DNA of 64,000 nt from Neoechinorhynchus agilis (GCA_051530055.1 CM121342.1:9238001-9302000), one strand, 5' to 3'; positions 1-11,402 are shown, numbered from the stretch's first letter. A program made the numbers and translations. Notes: generated from the sequence alone by a model not told the origin.

Positions 1-227
1 AATTTATTTTCATGAAATACTCGCTTGGAATATTACGGGCGACCTATCTTATAATAATAACACGTTTATTGGATATCCTTTAAGATGGGAATTAGCAGTC
101 GGGGGATGCCCGTTCTGGCCGGATGGATGTCTATTCGGGTAGGAACTATCCAGTCGGGGACGGTTCGTTCGGGTGAGGATGTGTCCGTTCGATTGAGAAT
201 ATCCGGGTCCGTTCTTGCAGGAAATGG
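1..227. other. No gene seen at left edge
   Basis: AT-rich sequence, then G-rich sequence after about 110. A short string near 48-66 recurs near 13,733. No open frame or RNA gene can be supported. Confidence 0.5.
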
Positions 228-296
228 TGTTTATTGCTTGCAGAAGCGCTTGTGAGGTTGGTCTTGCCTCAGAATCATTTCAGGTTATGATATACG
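228..296 (+). repeat. Dispersed repeat, shared with 18,210-18,278
   Basis: About 70 bp closely match 18,210-18,278; both end with the string TTCAGGTTATGATA. Both copies are next to LINE coding remnants, so this is probably an untranslated part of a retroelement. The parent family is not identified. Confidence 0.6.
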
Positions 297-329
297 GCTC
301 CTTGGATTCGAGACACATCAGACAAATCA

Positions 330-1292
330 GTGGTTGATGACATTATTGGGAGATTGTCGTTTGGCGCCGATACAGTGCCAAAGGGTAACTGGTTAAAGCT
401 GCCGTTATTGCGATCCCTAAATAATGGAGACTTGACTCCGAATGATTTGTTAAAGGCCCGGGATAAGTTTTTCAAAATGTCTTCGAATAATTACTCAGCG
501 CCGGTTAAATACCTTAAATTTATTGATTTATCAATAAGACCATTAATTATTTCATGCATTCTGAGGGCATCTAAGGACGAATGGGAACAAGTTAACATAT
601 CACGCAGAATCCTCTCGGTTAAAAGTCATAAACGTACGGTATCTTCTCCGTCTGATCTTAGGAATATTTCTATTCAAAACTCTAAAGTATCTTTATATGA
701 GAAGGCCCTCGCTAACTACCTCGTGAAATTTTGTATGGAAAGGGACATCATCTCTTCGAGGGTAGGTCGGTCATTTCGGCCGTCAAGGAAATCTATTCTT
801 CTCTTTCTCAGAATTCATGTAAATACAAATGCCTCGTATCGTTTGATTTCTCATCTGTCTACGACAATATCAACCGGCAGTTCTTGGTGAGTTATATGTC
901 CTTCCTCAATTTTCCAAGCGATATTCTCGCCCGGATAAGAGATCTACTTCGAGGACGACATGGATGGCAAAGTTTTCCTTCTGACTAAAGGTCTCCCTCA
1001 AATCTCACCGCTTTCGCCCATACTCTTCCTGATTGCGATGCAATTCATCTCGGGCTATTCAAGAGATGGGGTGAAGACGATTATCTACGCAGACGATATT
1101 AGCGCGGTTCTTTTTACCGATAACTCCTGGGAACTCCCGGTGTTACTGCGAGACCTAGTATTCTTCATTATTCGGCAATCTAACTTAATGGGCCTAAGGC
1201 TGAACTGCAATAAAACAAACATTATGGCCGTAGCGGGTAGTCATTATATCACCAGAAAATTAAGAAATATCATTAGATCAGAATATAAATGA
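330..1292 (+). mobile_element. LINE reverse-transcriptase fragment (jockey/I-like)
   Basis: Three overlapping frames (330-890, 731-988, 960-1,292) read as one LINE polymerase with about two frame changes. The first part holds the linker upstream of the reverse transcriptase, ending in a block like IRPLIIS and NISRRIL. The second carries the SFDFSSVYDNI block. The third carries GLPQISPLSP and the catalytic IIYADDIS (YADD) motif. The related copy at 14-18k has the same order (NISRRIF, GVPQGSPLSP, YADD). No endonuclease or gag is attached, so the copy is 5' truncated. It is a dead, mid-age insertion. Confidence 0.85.
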
Positions 1293-2040
1293 TAAAAAAT
1301 TCAATCGAATTAAGATCTCAGGCTATAATCTTAATTCTAGGTTGAACGAGAAATTCGACCTATCACATCTTAAAAAACACTTAAATCAGCAAAACTTTTT
1401 TACATTAGAGCAAGTAAACTCAACCTAACAGTCAAAAACGATTTCAGATTTGGAAAACATGGGTCATCTCTGACCTTAGGTTTTTCAGTCGCAGTAGACA
1501 GGAGAGGTTTTGCTAAAAAAATGCCACCGAGATATTGACACCTTGAAAAACAATTTAAGGAGATGGCAAGATAACGAGAGTGCTTGAATGCTCAAACTTC
1601 GGACACTGGTTTACGCGTACGCATGAGTAAATAAATTATTATTAAAAACGCTCAGTGATGGGATGTAGTAATCATAATCCCTGATACAACCAAGGATTCA
1701 TCTCTGAGTGTGCCATGATCAGATCCTGAATCATCGGCTTCTGAAGTTTCTTTTTTCATAGAAGTTGGTCACATTCGGCATTCACGAGATGAGGAACTGA
1801 ATCTATAAACGTAAGAGACTATTGGCGATGCTCTGGGAATTCCCTAAACGTACGTCAATATACGAATCTTAACTGCTGAGCAAAATAAAACAACGGGCCA
1901 TACCAGGAAACTTGATCTTAAACATTCGAACAGTCGTTAATATTGATGCCGTTCGGAATCCATATTTTCCTTTTATAGGTACCTATGGAGCTCATCAGAT
2001 GAGGATATCCTCGCTAGATAATAGACTGTTTTTTATCAGA
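1293..2040. other. LINE tail debris, no gene
   Basis: The first 200 bases probably continue the decayed LINE 3' part. A string near 1,535-1,585 (ATTGACACCTTGAAAAA and onward to GATAACGAGAG) recurs at 3,550-3,597 inside a different retroelement scrap. Nothing else can be supported. Confidence 0.45.
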
Positions 2041-2042
2041 AG

Positions 2043-2790
2043 ATGAAACGACCGAGCGCACAACTCCTCTATCTGATTTGCAAATCCTTAAATGCTGTCA
2101 GTTACTTAAAGGACTGGGTCAAATGGGGCTCGCACATTACACTTTCCCTTAGACGCAATACCGTTAAAATTTATCTCCCAAAACGACTCCACCATTTAGG
2201 AGTCCCTTCGTCCGTTATTTCTAAACTTTACTACATTTTCATTTTACCTTAATCCCTCACCAACGGCTACCCCGTCTTTTGCAACCTTTTCCAAAATCAC
2301 AAATCCGTCACCTTGAAATGTTTCATAGAAGAGCCTATAAAATTTGCGCAGTTGATTTTCTCCTGCTCACTGAATGTCTTTATAAAAATTTTCCGCAAGC
2401 AATCAAAATGCCTCTCAGTCCTACTACAAAGCATTTCACACGAGCATAACGCTCGCAATCCCAATTGCTTTCATCATTCTATTCCTCGCACCTAAATGCT
2501 TTATCTCATTCGATTTCTCAGCAGTCTATGACAATATTAATCTTCAATTCGTAATCGGCTACATGTCCTTGTCAAATTTCGCTCACGGGATACTAGGGGA
2601 ACTTCTTGGCTTTCTTAATATAAATTTTACAATGATGGGTATCCTGCTTAACTCTAACAAAACCAAAGTTTTAGCCATAGCCTTAAGACTGCAAAACAGG
2701 ATAAAAATTTGGGATAAAATTTTAACCCTAAATTAAATGAAAAATTAGATATTAAATTTTAAAAGGATTTTTAAATTAGCTAAACGTTAC
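2043..2790 (+). mobile_element. Degraded LINE fragment with internal deletion
   Basis: Residues translated from about 2,500-2,620 (FISFDFSAVYDNINLQF) match the second reverse-transcriptase block of the copy at 0.3-1.3k. The next recognisable block (GILLNSNKTKVLAIA, about 2,635-2,700) matches the region after the YADD motif, so the catalytic segment between is missing. The upstream part (2,043-2,252) is probably linker. It is a second, older copy of the same LINE family in the same orientation. Confidence 0.65.
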
Positions 2791-2808
2791 TGTCTTAAAC
2801 CATGGAAG

Positions 2809-3020
2809 GAAGCACCGTCCAGCGAAGTGTTAAAATCAATGAAAAACTCCACATAACGCAGGAGTACGAGCGGAAATACAGTCCCTGAATCTCGGGAATG
2901 GCGATCCCGCGTACCCGAGACATACAATAGAAACCAACTCAAACCTCTTCAGATGACTGATGAGGCGAGGTTTAATCTCGAAACATTTCAATTCAATAAA
3001 AATACGTTTTATCCGCGATT
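2809..3020 (+). repeat. Dispersed repeat with hammerhead-like core
   Basis: This stretch matches the reverse complement of about 43,840-44,010 through several blocks, including AATCAATGAAAAACTCCA and GCGTACCCG. At 2,957-2,983 it holds CTGATGA, then a possible three-pair stem (GAG/CTC), then GAAA, followed by an AT-rich tail like those of the Penelope ends in this window. The stem is weak, so this is a decayed or incidental ribozyme-like motif. Confidence 0.45.
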
Positions 3021-3204
3021 ACCTGTAGTTGGTCTAAATGCACCCAGGGAGGCAGCTTACGGGGTTGACGATTATTGGTTGACAAATCAAGCAAACAACC
3101 ATGTCGTGTGTTTGTGACATTTTTTAGATTGAATTAATGTGTCGACAAAATATTATTAAACTTTATTCTATGTGTATAAATAGCGGATACACTCTAAGAA
3201 GAAA

Positions 3205-3640
3205 TCGATGCCACGCTCGGACGTAACCCCTCTGTAGTACCGCGCGATTTGGAGACACTCGTGAAGGAGACGACGAAAATTGGCATTGAATGCTGCGAAA
3301 TGCGAGATTTTAGTGATGAACATCGAAAAATACCATGAACCACTTTTAGAAACTGTACCCGGGATAACATTGATTACTCTACACCGGTTGATTCTTTTAA
3401 TAAGCAGTATTTTTTGCTCTAACACGGAAACCGATATTTACAATCTTCAGCCGCAACTTTCGGTGCTATGCGAACGAGTTAATGAATTATCCTTACGCGA
3501 GGCTCTGTTCATGATCAAGAATTCTCTTGCGTCATTCCTCAGCCAACCAGATATTGACACCTTGAAAAAAAAAGTTAAGCAGATGGCTGGATAACGAGAG
3601 CTGCCATGTTTAGATTTTCTGGACATGACCTTATTTTGTT
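3205..3640 (+). mobile_element. Scrap of RLE-type retroelement (post-YLDD region)
   Basis: The translation resembles the stretch directly after the YLDD motif in the longer copy at 29.5-31.4k. Both share the blocks LRDLETLVK and KIGIECCEMRDFSDE and a later GSVHD block in the same order, at DNA level near 3,225-3,330 versus 30,365-30,450. Only this segment survives, and the reading frame is broken. The Penelope-like element beginning at 3,640 directly abuts it. Confidence 0.7.
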
Positions 3641-3694
3641 TCAATAGCGAAGAATTGTATCAATTAAATTTATTATATGAAAATTTTCGGCCTT

Positions 3695-3722
3695 TTCGTT
3701 GGCCTTCTTCAGTCACTCTAAA
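3695..3722 (-). ncRNA. Hammerhead-like core, PLE-A 3' end
   Basis: On the minus strand the sequence reads CTGAAGA, AGGCC, loop, GGCC, GAAA. This fits the hammerhead consensus CUGANGA - stem II - GAAA with four perfect G-C pairs in stem II. Hammerheads in Penelope-like elements are established. The cleavage site and stems I and III were not resolved, so activity is not claimed. Confidence 0.6.
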
Positions 3723-5165
3723 ATTACAATAGAATCAAATTCGAGAGCGTCTGAGGTTCAATTTATAGTCGGCTTTGTTGCCAGGAAACGTGCTTGTTCG
3801 CTGGATCATTATCGCTTCGATCGTCACTCTATCGCGCTTTACGTCACTGCGGGCCAGTACTTCGGTGCCATCAAAATTGATCGCATGTCCACTGCTATTG
3901 ATGTGGGACACTATTGCCGAACTTACATCCGTCTTTTTGTCCACTGCTCTTCTGCGCTCGGCAATCCCTCTTTTTAAATTGATGGTTTGTCCCTCATATG
4001 AGAGATTGCAATTGGAACATGGGATCTTGTATACACATCCGACCGGTACCTCCTCATTTTTCGGTCGGAGTACTCCTTGGAGAGTCCTGCCCTTTTGCTT
4101 AAACGTAGCGCACGCTTTGTCTCTATCGATTCTGTTGATCAGCGAATCTATCCCCGAATTCCATTGAACATCGACGAATGGCGTTTCAATGTAGCACTTC
4201 TTTTTCTCTTGATTGATTGTTCTCACATACGAAGCATACTGAGCCCTTCTCCTACATTTCTCAATGTATTTCTTTGGGTATCCACTCACTTTGAGATTAG
4301 TTCACAATTAAGGCGTACTGCATCCGAACAATATCGAAATGCCCTGATGAACATCGATCGGACTATTGCCAATTTGTGTTTGATCGGCTGAGCAGGTATC
4401 CACGGAACAACCATGTGCGGAAACCCTTGCTTCCTGTAGACCGATGTCATAAAACCACTATTCGAACCTTTTGTTACTTGTACATCCAGAAATGGTAGAG
4501 ACTCATTTTCCTCCTCTTCCATTGCCCATATTATATTTTGGTGGCAGCTATTCAGTTCCTTGCTCAGTTGTACAGTTGAACTTCTATTGGGATTCAGAAT
4601 AATGAACGTATTGTCCACATATCGTAGCCAGAGCTTCGCATCATTTAATTTTGACAAGTGTTCATCCCATTTTCTGATGTATATCTCAGCCAATAGTGGG
4701 TATAATGGGTTTCCCACATCGCTAGCCCATCCGCCTGGTCATAATTCACACCCTCAAACTCAAAGTTTGAATATTGTCTACAGAATTCAAGAAGCTGGCG
4801 CCAATTATTAGCTGAGAGCTTCCATTCTGTACATTTTTCGACCAATAGGTTTGTTGCTAGCTCAATCACCTCCTCCACGGGTATCTTTGTAAATAAGGAC
4901 GTTACATCCGCCGAAACCATGAGACCGGCTTCGTTTGGATTCACCCTGCCCAATCGATCAATGAAATCTACACCCGAAGTGACCACATGGTCCGATGCCG
5001 GAAGGAGCTGTTTGATAAATCCGGATAATTTTCTCGACAACTTAAAGTTATAGGATGAGTGTGCGGCGATGATCGGACGCGCTTTGACGGGTGTTTTGTG
5101 GATCTTTGCAAATAAATACATTTTCGGCGTCTCTCAAATTTGATTCTATTGTAATTTTAGAGTGA

Positions 5166-5193
5166 CTGAAGAAGGCGAACGAAAAGACCGAAA
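5166..5193 (+). ncRNA. Hammerhead-like core, PLE-A opposite end
   Basis: Inverted counterpart of the core at 3,695-3,722: CTGAAGA then a decayed stem (GGC / GACC) and GAAA. The core boxes are intact but the stem pairs imperfectly, so this copy is probably inactive. Confidence 0.5.
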
Positions 5194-5241
5194 TTTTTCA
5201 TATAATGAATTTAGTTGATACAATTCTTCGCTATTGAAACA

Positions 5242-6180
5242 AACTATAATGGAGAATATCTTTACCATAACCTTATTGTCTGGGAATTCGACAAAAATAT
5301 TCTGTTAGGCAGGAAAACCAAACTATCAGCTCTAAACATCCAACTCTTAAACTCTACTATCCAACTATTTTGCCTTTCTTGTCGTTTCGCCCCTCTTGGC
5401 GAAATTAACAACTTCCTAGCGGAGAGTAGTATCTCCGTTGTGACCTCCACTACCCGTACTATGACTTGGCAAAATAAACCTAAGCTCTTATCTTTGTATG
5501 ACAAAGAATTACAAGCTGCTCGTACTAAAAATGAAAAACTCCTGATCAAGTTTTGGTCTTCACTTAACTGGTCTTGTCGGGCGAAGCTTCATATTAATCA
5601 GGATAAATCCAAGCTGTCTACCCTAAAGCCATTTTCTTCACCGTGGTGGCGCACTATAACCTGCAAAAAGTTTAGACCATGGCGAGTAGCTGCTGGTTTT
5701 TGGATTAAGAATTCGGGTATGGATTCTGTTTTGGATTATCTCGTATCATTCCACTGGTTGTATTCTTAATCGCCCTACACCCGATTTTATTCAAATTCAA
5801 CATAGACGTTTAGATATAAGAGCTGTCGACATCGCTACTCACTGGGCCTCAAAGAATCTATCTTCTCATAATGGCTCGTCTGTACCCTTCAAAGCCACAA
5901 ATGTCCTTAAGGGTACTATTGTTCGAGATTTATCCCGGCGAATGGTCGCTGCTTCCTTTGAGGAATGAACCGAAATAAATGTAGCTAAAATGATTTTTTT
6001 AATAAAAAGTAAATGCAAGACTATTTCTTCAGTGACCATGTCAGATCCATATCTATTCAAAATTCTTTAGTCAGTATTTACCAGAGATTGTTAGCCAGAT
6101 TTATTTTGGGGTTTGCGCTGGAACATAATTGCATTGACCGGCGTTGTCATTGATTCCTTCCTAAGAGATTAGTTCACATT
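5242..6180 (+). mobile_element. LINE linker fragment (between endonuclease and RT)
   Basis: The open frame 5,215-5,769 carries FWSSLNWSCRAKLHINQDKS and TLKPFSSPWWRTITCKKF, which parallel the YWAARCRQQ and LKSLQPFSSSWWNMVSGKK blocks of the LINE at 14-18k. Further downstream, broken frames hold blocks like NVAKMIFLIKS and DPYLFKI, just before the reverse transcriptase. The copy ends before the catalytic domain. The Penelope-like element A immediately upstream supplies the first bases of the open frame, so the true LINE boundary is near 5,242. Confidence 0.7.
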
Positions 6181-6800
6181 GCGATAAGGGAGATTATTCA
6201 CAATTTTACCAATAGAAAATTGTATATTTCCTTACACTCGAGATAAGCTACCGTGATATTGCGATAATTCTATTTAGGAAATTATATAATGTAAATCAAT
6301 GACAAATCCTAGATAATCGATCAGACTGCGCAACAAAACTCTGGTGTGCGCAATGGGTGTATTCACTTTTTATGTTAAATTTTATGGAATCAATGATTGG
6401 TCCTTTAACCAAAACTCACGTGTGTATGGTCTGAGTGCGAATAAATAAATAAATACATTTGGCAAATAAAGCATCGTTAATGTTATCACAAAAACTACTA
6501 AAGGAAAGTATCTCTTCTCCTGATCAAAAATTGAGAACTGCGTCTTCAAGACTACGGTATCCTCGGTTGGTGGTAGTGAAATGGCGGAGAATAACTAAAG
6601 CCATGAAGGAAAGTTAAACTTTGATTCGTATATCGCAAAAGTTGCCTGGGACAATGAACTGTGTTTTAATGAAATTCTAGAGATCCTTTGATTAGCATGC
6701 AGCAAAGAAAACTAACTAAAGTTTATTGCTGTCAAAACTATTCTAAATCATACCAAATCTAAAATTACTGGAGCCAAGGTCTCATCGCGCTAAATCGGAT
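6181..6800. other. No gene seen
   Basis: AT-rich sequence with a short AATA microsatellite near 6,443. No supported coding or RNA feature. Confidence 0.5.
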
Positions 6801-6809
6801 CCAATCTCC

Positions 6810-7160
6810 TTAGTGCAATATCCAACCTATATTCGACATTATGTAATTGTATGAATTTTTCCAATATTGAGGAGTTCGATACATTTTCCTGTAATTGTTC
6901 TGATATCTTCCATTATTAAGCGGAGTCTTTTGCGCGTTTCCTTTCGCATCCTTTAATATCTTTGCACTGCCTATAAATGTTGTAGTTTCTGAAGAGTCAA
7001 CTTTGGAGTTGCTGGACGGTTTGGAAACAGCAGTCATTTCATTTTTATCAACAATTTCGATTATTTCTAATGCGCCAGACACAGCCTTACCAAGTTTTGG
7101 TGCCGTGCCCTTACTTTCTTTTTCAACGACGTGAATTTTAGTTGGAAGCTCCGTTAGTCA
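6810..7160 (-). CDS. Putative 3' exon of an unrecognised gene
   Basis: A continuous minus-strand frame from about 7,160 to a stop at 6,810 encodes roughly 115 residues. It is rich in Lys, Ser and Thr (VEKESKGTAPKLGKAVSG near the start) and ends with an Asn/Tyr/Arg-rich tail (NNGRYQNNYRKMYRTPQYW). It does not match any retroelement block in the window, and its composition looks like a host protein carboxy terminus. No family was recognised. A second minus-strand frame 300 bp upstream (7,467-7,725) may belong to the same gene through an intron. Confidence 0.35.
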
Positions 7161-7466
7161 ATCTTCGATCCTCCGGATCTTTTTTCAATTGTCAATACAA
7201 GTAAATCTTGCCAATTCTCACCCGCGATGATCGAGATAGGCAATTCGAAACGTAACCTTTTTATTATCTTTTTGTTATAACTCACGCAGACATTGTACTT
7301 GGGTTGATCGCCGAACTTTGAAGATTATTTCCTTATTTGGAGTGGTTCCTACAGTTTCGAAGGATACCAATATTATCCTATACTCAAACTGACCCACTTA
7401 CCCGTCGAAATCACGACAAAATTTAAAAATGATCACCAACATTCAAGTTATACAACTCAAATGGAT

Positions 7467-7725
7467 TCATCCTTTTTTTGAGGAAGCTATGAATGCGCTA
7501 TTTTCAGCTTCAAACAACTTCTCTTCCTCAGATACCCGTTGGCGTAGCTCTCTTCGTCGCCTAATCCACTCACAATAAATTTTGGAATCTTGTTCTTCTA
7601 CTTGAATGGCCTTACACAATGGCACTGATTTTGAAAGTATTTGTTCGCAGGTAAAGAGCAAAGTATCCGTATTGACGCTCGTCCCAACATTGGAGCCGTT
7701 TATGTCTTCATTGTAGCTGTATTTG
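7467..7725 (-). CDS. Putative exon of an unrecognised gene
   Basis: The minus-strand frame runs from a possible acceptor (TTTAATAG, about 7,726) to a stop at 7,467. It has a basic helical stretch (EWIRRRRELRQRVSEEEK) that could form a coiled coil. No domain was recognised. It may be spliced to the frame at 6,810-7,160. It could also be a chance frame, so confidence is low. Confidence 0.35.
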
Positions 7726-7729
7726 TGGC

Positions 7730-8390
7730 TATTAAATATTGGTATTTAGGAATTTAACTCTTGTTAGTTCAACTTAAAAAGCGAGATTAATCTTTGTGAA
7801 CGATTTATAAAAGTTGCTACCGCATCGACGTTCTATAAACCAAGACCAAAAATAGAAGATAAAATCTTTTTCAAAAACGAAATAGAAAAAATTCCCGATA
7901 TAAAAACATTTTCCTTAACTTAAAGAATTTTAAGTTAGTTGATTTAATCGCGCATCGATTTTTTTCCAATTTCTAAAATTTGTATCGAAATTACTAAGAT
8001 AAATTTGGTAATAATTGCGATTTATCGCGTCTTTTTTAACTATGTTCTTTTTTATTTGTGGATATAAATGATTGATATTTGGTATTTTGCTCCTGCCTCT
8101 AAACCGAGATAATGGAGTTCTTGATAGTTATGAAGAGAGTATCCCTCCAAGATGAAATCATCTTAAACATTGACTTTCGAAATTAATGAAAAGATTTTGC
8201 TGGATACCAACAGAAGGTGAGCGCGCTCGAGACTGAGTTCTTCAATAAAAGATTGAATTACTGCCAGGATAAAGATACTGTTAAATCAATACCATCGTTG
8301 GAGAATCGATAAAGCACTCAGAAGATTTAGAGGGGATAAAAAGTCTCAAGGTTACTGTATTATATTTAAACAAATAAGCAAAATTATCAT
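7730..8390. other. No gene seen
   Basis: Strongly AT-rich stretch with runs of T and scattered ATCGATT words. No frame longer than chance and no repeat partner found elsewhere in the window. Confidence 0.5.
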
Positions 8391-8930
8391 AAAGAAAATT
8401 TTAGCGCGTATTGCTATATAACGTAAATGATCCATCGATCTGTCAAGTTCTTTTAATGTCAAACTTTTAAATTTTAAAGCGTTTTCGTTGCTTCGCGATT
8501 TCGGCCGGCGAAGAAAGATCCACAACATGAGCAAGTTTGATTCGGTCGATTAAGACGATTTCGTTACGATCGCTGTAATCGATTTTTAAAAATTTATCGT
8601 TCGTTTCGATTATTTTATAATGTCCTTTGTACGGCGGCAGAAGGGGACCTCCAGGTTGTACTTGGCTTCGACCGGGATCTTAGGAACGTATTCCGATACA
8701 TTCCAATGTCTAGAAGTCGGCAATGGCAACAACGAGCGGATCCTGTCGCAAAGAATTCGAAGGTGCTTTTGCGGGTTTCAGAAGACGATGCTCCCAGATC
8801 AGCTTTCAGAGGCACGAAATTATCCTCCCGACTACTTTCCATCTTCCCTTAAAAAGCTTCTATAAAATCTTGCAGCCTGTAATCCAAATCCTTTTTGTAG
8901 AAAATTCTGATTTGCGTTAAGAAAATCGAC
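8390..8930 (-). mobile_element. Ty3/Gypsy LTR-retrotransposon integrase fossil
   Basis: A minus-strand scrap resembles the carboxy-terminal end of a Ty3/Gypsy integrase, with the family's typical PYKGHYKIIE-like and IDRIKLAHV-like blocks. It is a broken fossil with several breaks. No LTR, protease or reverse transcriptase belonging to it was found in the window. It is old. Confidence 0.6.
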
Positions 8931-9240
8931 AAGAACCTTTCCTACTCTGAGCTCGTGATTTAAAACAACAAATCTTCGCCTCGATTGCGAAATTGCGAAC
9001 AAATCTGCCTCAATCCATTCGTCTCACTTCAGATGAGATTATTCTCCCGACTACTTTCCACCTTCTATTAAGAACGCTTCTATAGAATCTTGTAGCCTTT
9101 AATGTAAATCCTTTATAGGAAATTTTGATTTGCGTTACGAAAATCGACAAGAACCTTTCCTACTCTCAGCTGATGATTTTTAGCTACAAATCCTCGCTTC
9201 GATTGTGAAATTGTGAACAAATCCGCCTCGATCTTTTCGC
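8819..9240. repeat. Tandem duplication, period 219 bp
   Basis: The block from 8,819 (TTATCCTCCCGACTACTTTCC) reappears with moderate divergence from 9,038. Both units share a GATTTGCGTTA ... AAATCGACAAGAACC order. The first unit overlaps the upstream edge of the Gypsy-like scrap, so the duplication probably copied part of that fossil. Confidence 0.7.
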
Positions 9241-9299
9241 CTCATTTCATGATACATCCACGTAATATTTTCAACAACAAGGATCGTCGGAGGATATCT

Positions 9300-10905
9300 G
9301 TGTTAGATGTGTATGTTAGATGTCCATCGATCGCAAAGTCGCATGCAAAAATCTTTTAGAAACCCAGCCCAGGGAGTCCATGTGCCTGAAAAACGCTTGA
9401 ATAAAAAGTGGCTTGTGTTCTGGAGGGCGACCTCTAGAATAAAAAAACAAGGCTGGAGATAGCCCAAGTTTTCCAAATAATTCTTAGGTTATTAACACTC
9501 AGCCCCAATTTATAGGCGCACTAGTTGTTTTCGATTTTGCTACTTTTGGAAGCTTTTTCATTTGAGTAATGTCTGTCCTAGGGGATAAATTGACTGTGAT
9601 CGTGTGTCTGAGAATACGTAGCTTCTTGGGCATAAAAGAGTTGTTCGATACGGATTGAGAATTGTTGGATAAAAGTGAATAAAAGAATAGTTTGAAGTCT
9701 CTGCGTATTCGGCTTGAGCGGATTTTAATGATCAATTTTGTTTTTATTAAATTAGAAGAAAGATTGATGTGAGGTAGTATGGTCTTTAGATACTCTATGG
9801 ATTGTTCGATTAAAAGTTTCAGCCTGGCTGCCCTATGAGATTTCATCACAAAAATGATATCATCTGCATAACAAATCATAGATGCATTAAGAGGATAATT
9901 TTGTACAATGTATTGAGAAGAAAAAAGGAATAAAATAGGGGAGAGTTGCGATCCTTGTGGAACACCGTTAAGAAGGTAATAAAACGTCTTGCCAACATCA
10001 TCATCGTAATAAAACGCTTTCGAGAAAAGCGTATTATGAATCCTGGCTATTAGGTTATGTGGAACACTGAAAAATTCCAACATTTCGACAATGTAGCTTA
10101 GGGAACCAAAAGTGCAAGTAGAGGGTACGCATCGTCGCCAAAGTTCGAATATCAGCCAACGCAGTGAACAGACTTCCCTTTCAAAAAACCATGGCAGTAT
10201 TTGGATATGCAGTTGTGCTCCAAGACGAAAAGGTTGAGTTTATGCGCAAGAGCACGTTCGTAGATGGTGATTTGCAAGGAGATCGAGCGAAGGTCGTTGT
10301 GTGCATTTACTTTTTCCCATTTTTAACCAAGACTGCGCCGTAAGATATATCCCAGGAGGCATACGGGGAACACTACAACATCAAGTTTGTTAAGCGGAGG
10401 ACGCAATCCCGAGGGAGCCGAGAGAAGAATTTGGTTCCTGAAGTGCTGTTATATGAGGAAATTTTGGGATTAAGAGACCAAACTTTGGCAATATCATTCT
10501 GAGTCAAATCAGAGGGGTTACGAATTGATCTGCGAAATAAGATTGGCGGAATAATGCCTTTGGCGCAAGCGGAGGCATGAAAATCAATGATAGAAGTTAG
10601 TATCTGGTCCAAAGTGGAGGTTTTTAACCAGGAGGTTAGCTTTCCACCACTTCGAATAGAAAGGTTTTAAAGTTTTTAAAAAGGCACCGTCGAATGCCAT
10701 TTGTTGTCTACATCGAGCTGCCCAGTATTGACTGGAAAGTACTTTGACAAGAACGTTGGAATCGTTGATAATTTTTCTCCGAATATCGTGAGGCACAGAT
10801 ACCCTCAACGAATTGGATGGCCGTGTGCCACCCTCCGCCGCAACGCTAGGTTGCGAACACATTTTGCACTCAACGTTTTTTTATCGCTTTTATATGTAAA
10901 AAATT
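9300..10905 (-). mobile_element. Internally deleted LINE, gag start joined to pol
   Basis: On the minus strand the copy starts with the same gag leader as the 14-18k LINE (AAEGGTRPSNSLRV against LAEGGKRPPNSLKI). It then passes directly, within one open frame (10,862-10,584), into the pol linker (VKVLSSQYWAARCRQQ against VKVLFSHYWAARCRQQ). About 2.3 kb holding the zinc knuckles and the endonuclease is therefore missing. The reverse transcriptase follows at 10,083-9,499 with GVPQGSQLSPILFL and ICYADDIIFV, then the family's tail to about 9,300. It has a few frame breaks and belongs to the same family as the 14-18k copy. Confidence 0.85.
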
Positions 10906-11400
10906 GATATACAATGGATAATTGATCCACGCAAAGGATGGCGTACTTTGTGCTGTATTTTTTTAAACGGGTTTTACATTTAATTCAAAAAATGCGATCA
11001 TTTTATGTATTTATCGCTCTCGTTATTCGTGATTACCTGGGTAGAGCATTTTAATGTGTAGAAATCGCTAAACTCGTGCCCTTCCGCAATTATTGTGTAG
11101 GGGCAACTGGATCATTGTTGAGGTGCAAGACGATCATCTCTACGGTGAGCGGCTCTGGGTATCGGGTCCTCAAGCTGTTAGCTATGACCCTAAGCCAACT
11201 CCTAAAAACGACAAGGACATACAAAATGCAGAGGGACTGATTTAATACTTGCATTTCCGGAGAGAGAATTTCAATAACTGCCGACTAATGCCTTTTTATT
11301 TTGACACCTTGATGACAACCGAAAAGATATACCGAGGAAACAATATCTCATGCAATATAACCAATCGATATGGAAAGGTACAATAGTCACAAACGTTTGA
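10906..11400. other. No gene seen
   Basis: AT-rich sequence upstream of the minus-strand LINE. No supported feature. Confidence 0.5.
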
Positions 11401-11402
11401 AG

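Larger units (their letters stand above)
3640..5241 (-). mobile_element. Penelope-like element A (RT + GIY-YIG)
   Basis: On the minus strand the reverse transcriptase begins with a block like MYLFAKIHKTPVKARPIIAA (about 5,121), continues through SADVTSLFTKIP and a RYVDNTF catalytic region, and is followed by a GIY-YIG-type endonuclease (YKIPCSNCNLSYEGQT, ending near 3,735). This order is diagnostic of Penelope-like elements. The amino-terminal part of the protein is absent and the remainder is broken in several places. Inverted repeats of about 105 bp close both ends (3,640-3,745 and 5,125-5,241), each with a hammerhead-like core. It lies between an RLE-type scrap and a LINE fragment. Confidence 0.85.

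Noticed and set aside
3168-3425. Minus-strand frame with FAAFNANF-type residues, also seen at 30.3k
   Set aside because: Both are the antisense shadow of the same retroelement segment, which explains their similarity.
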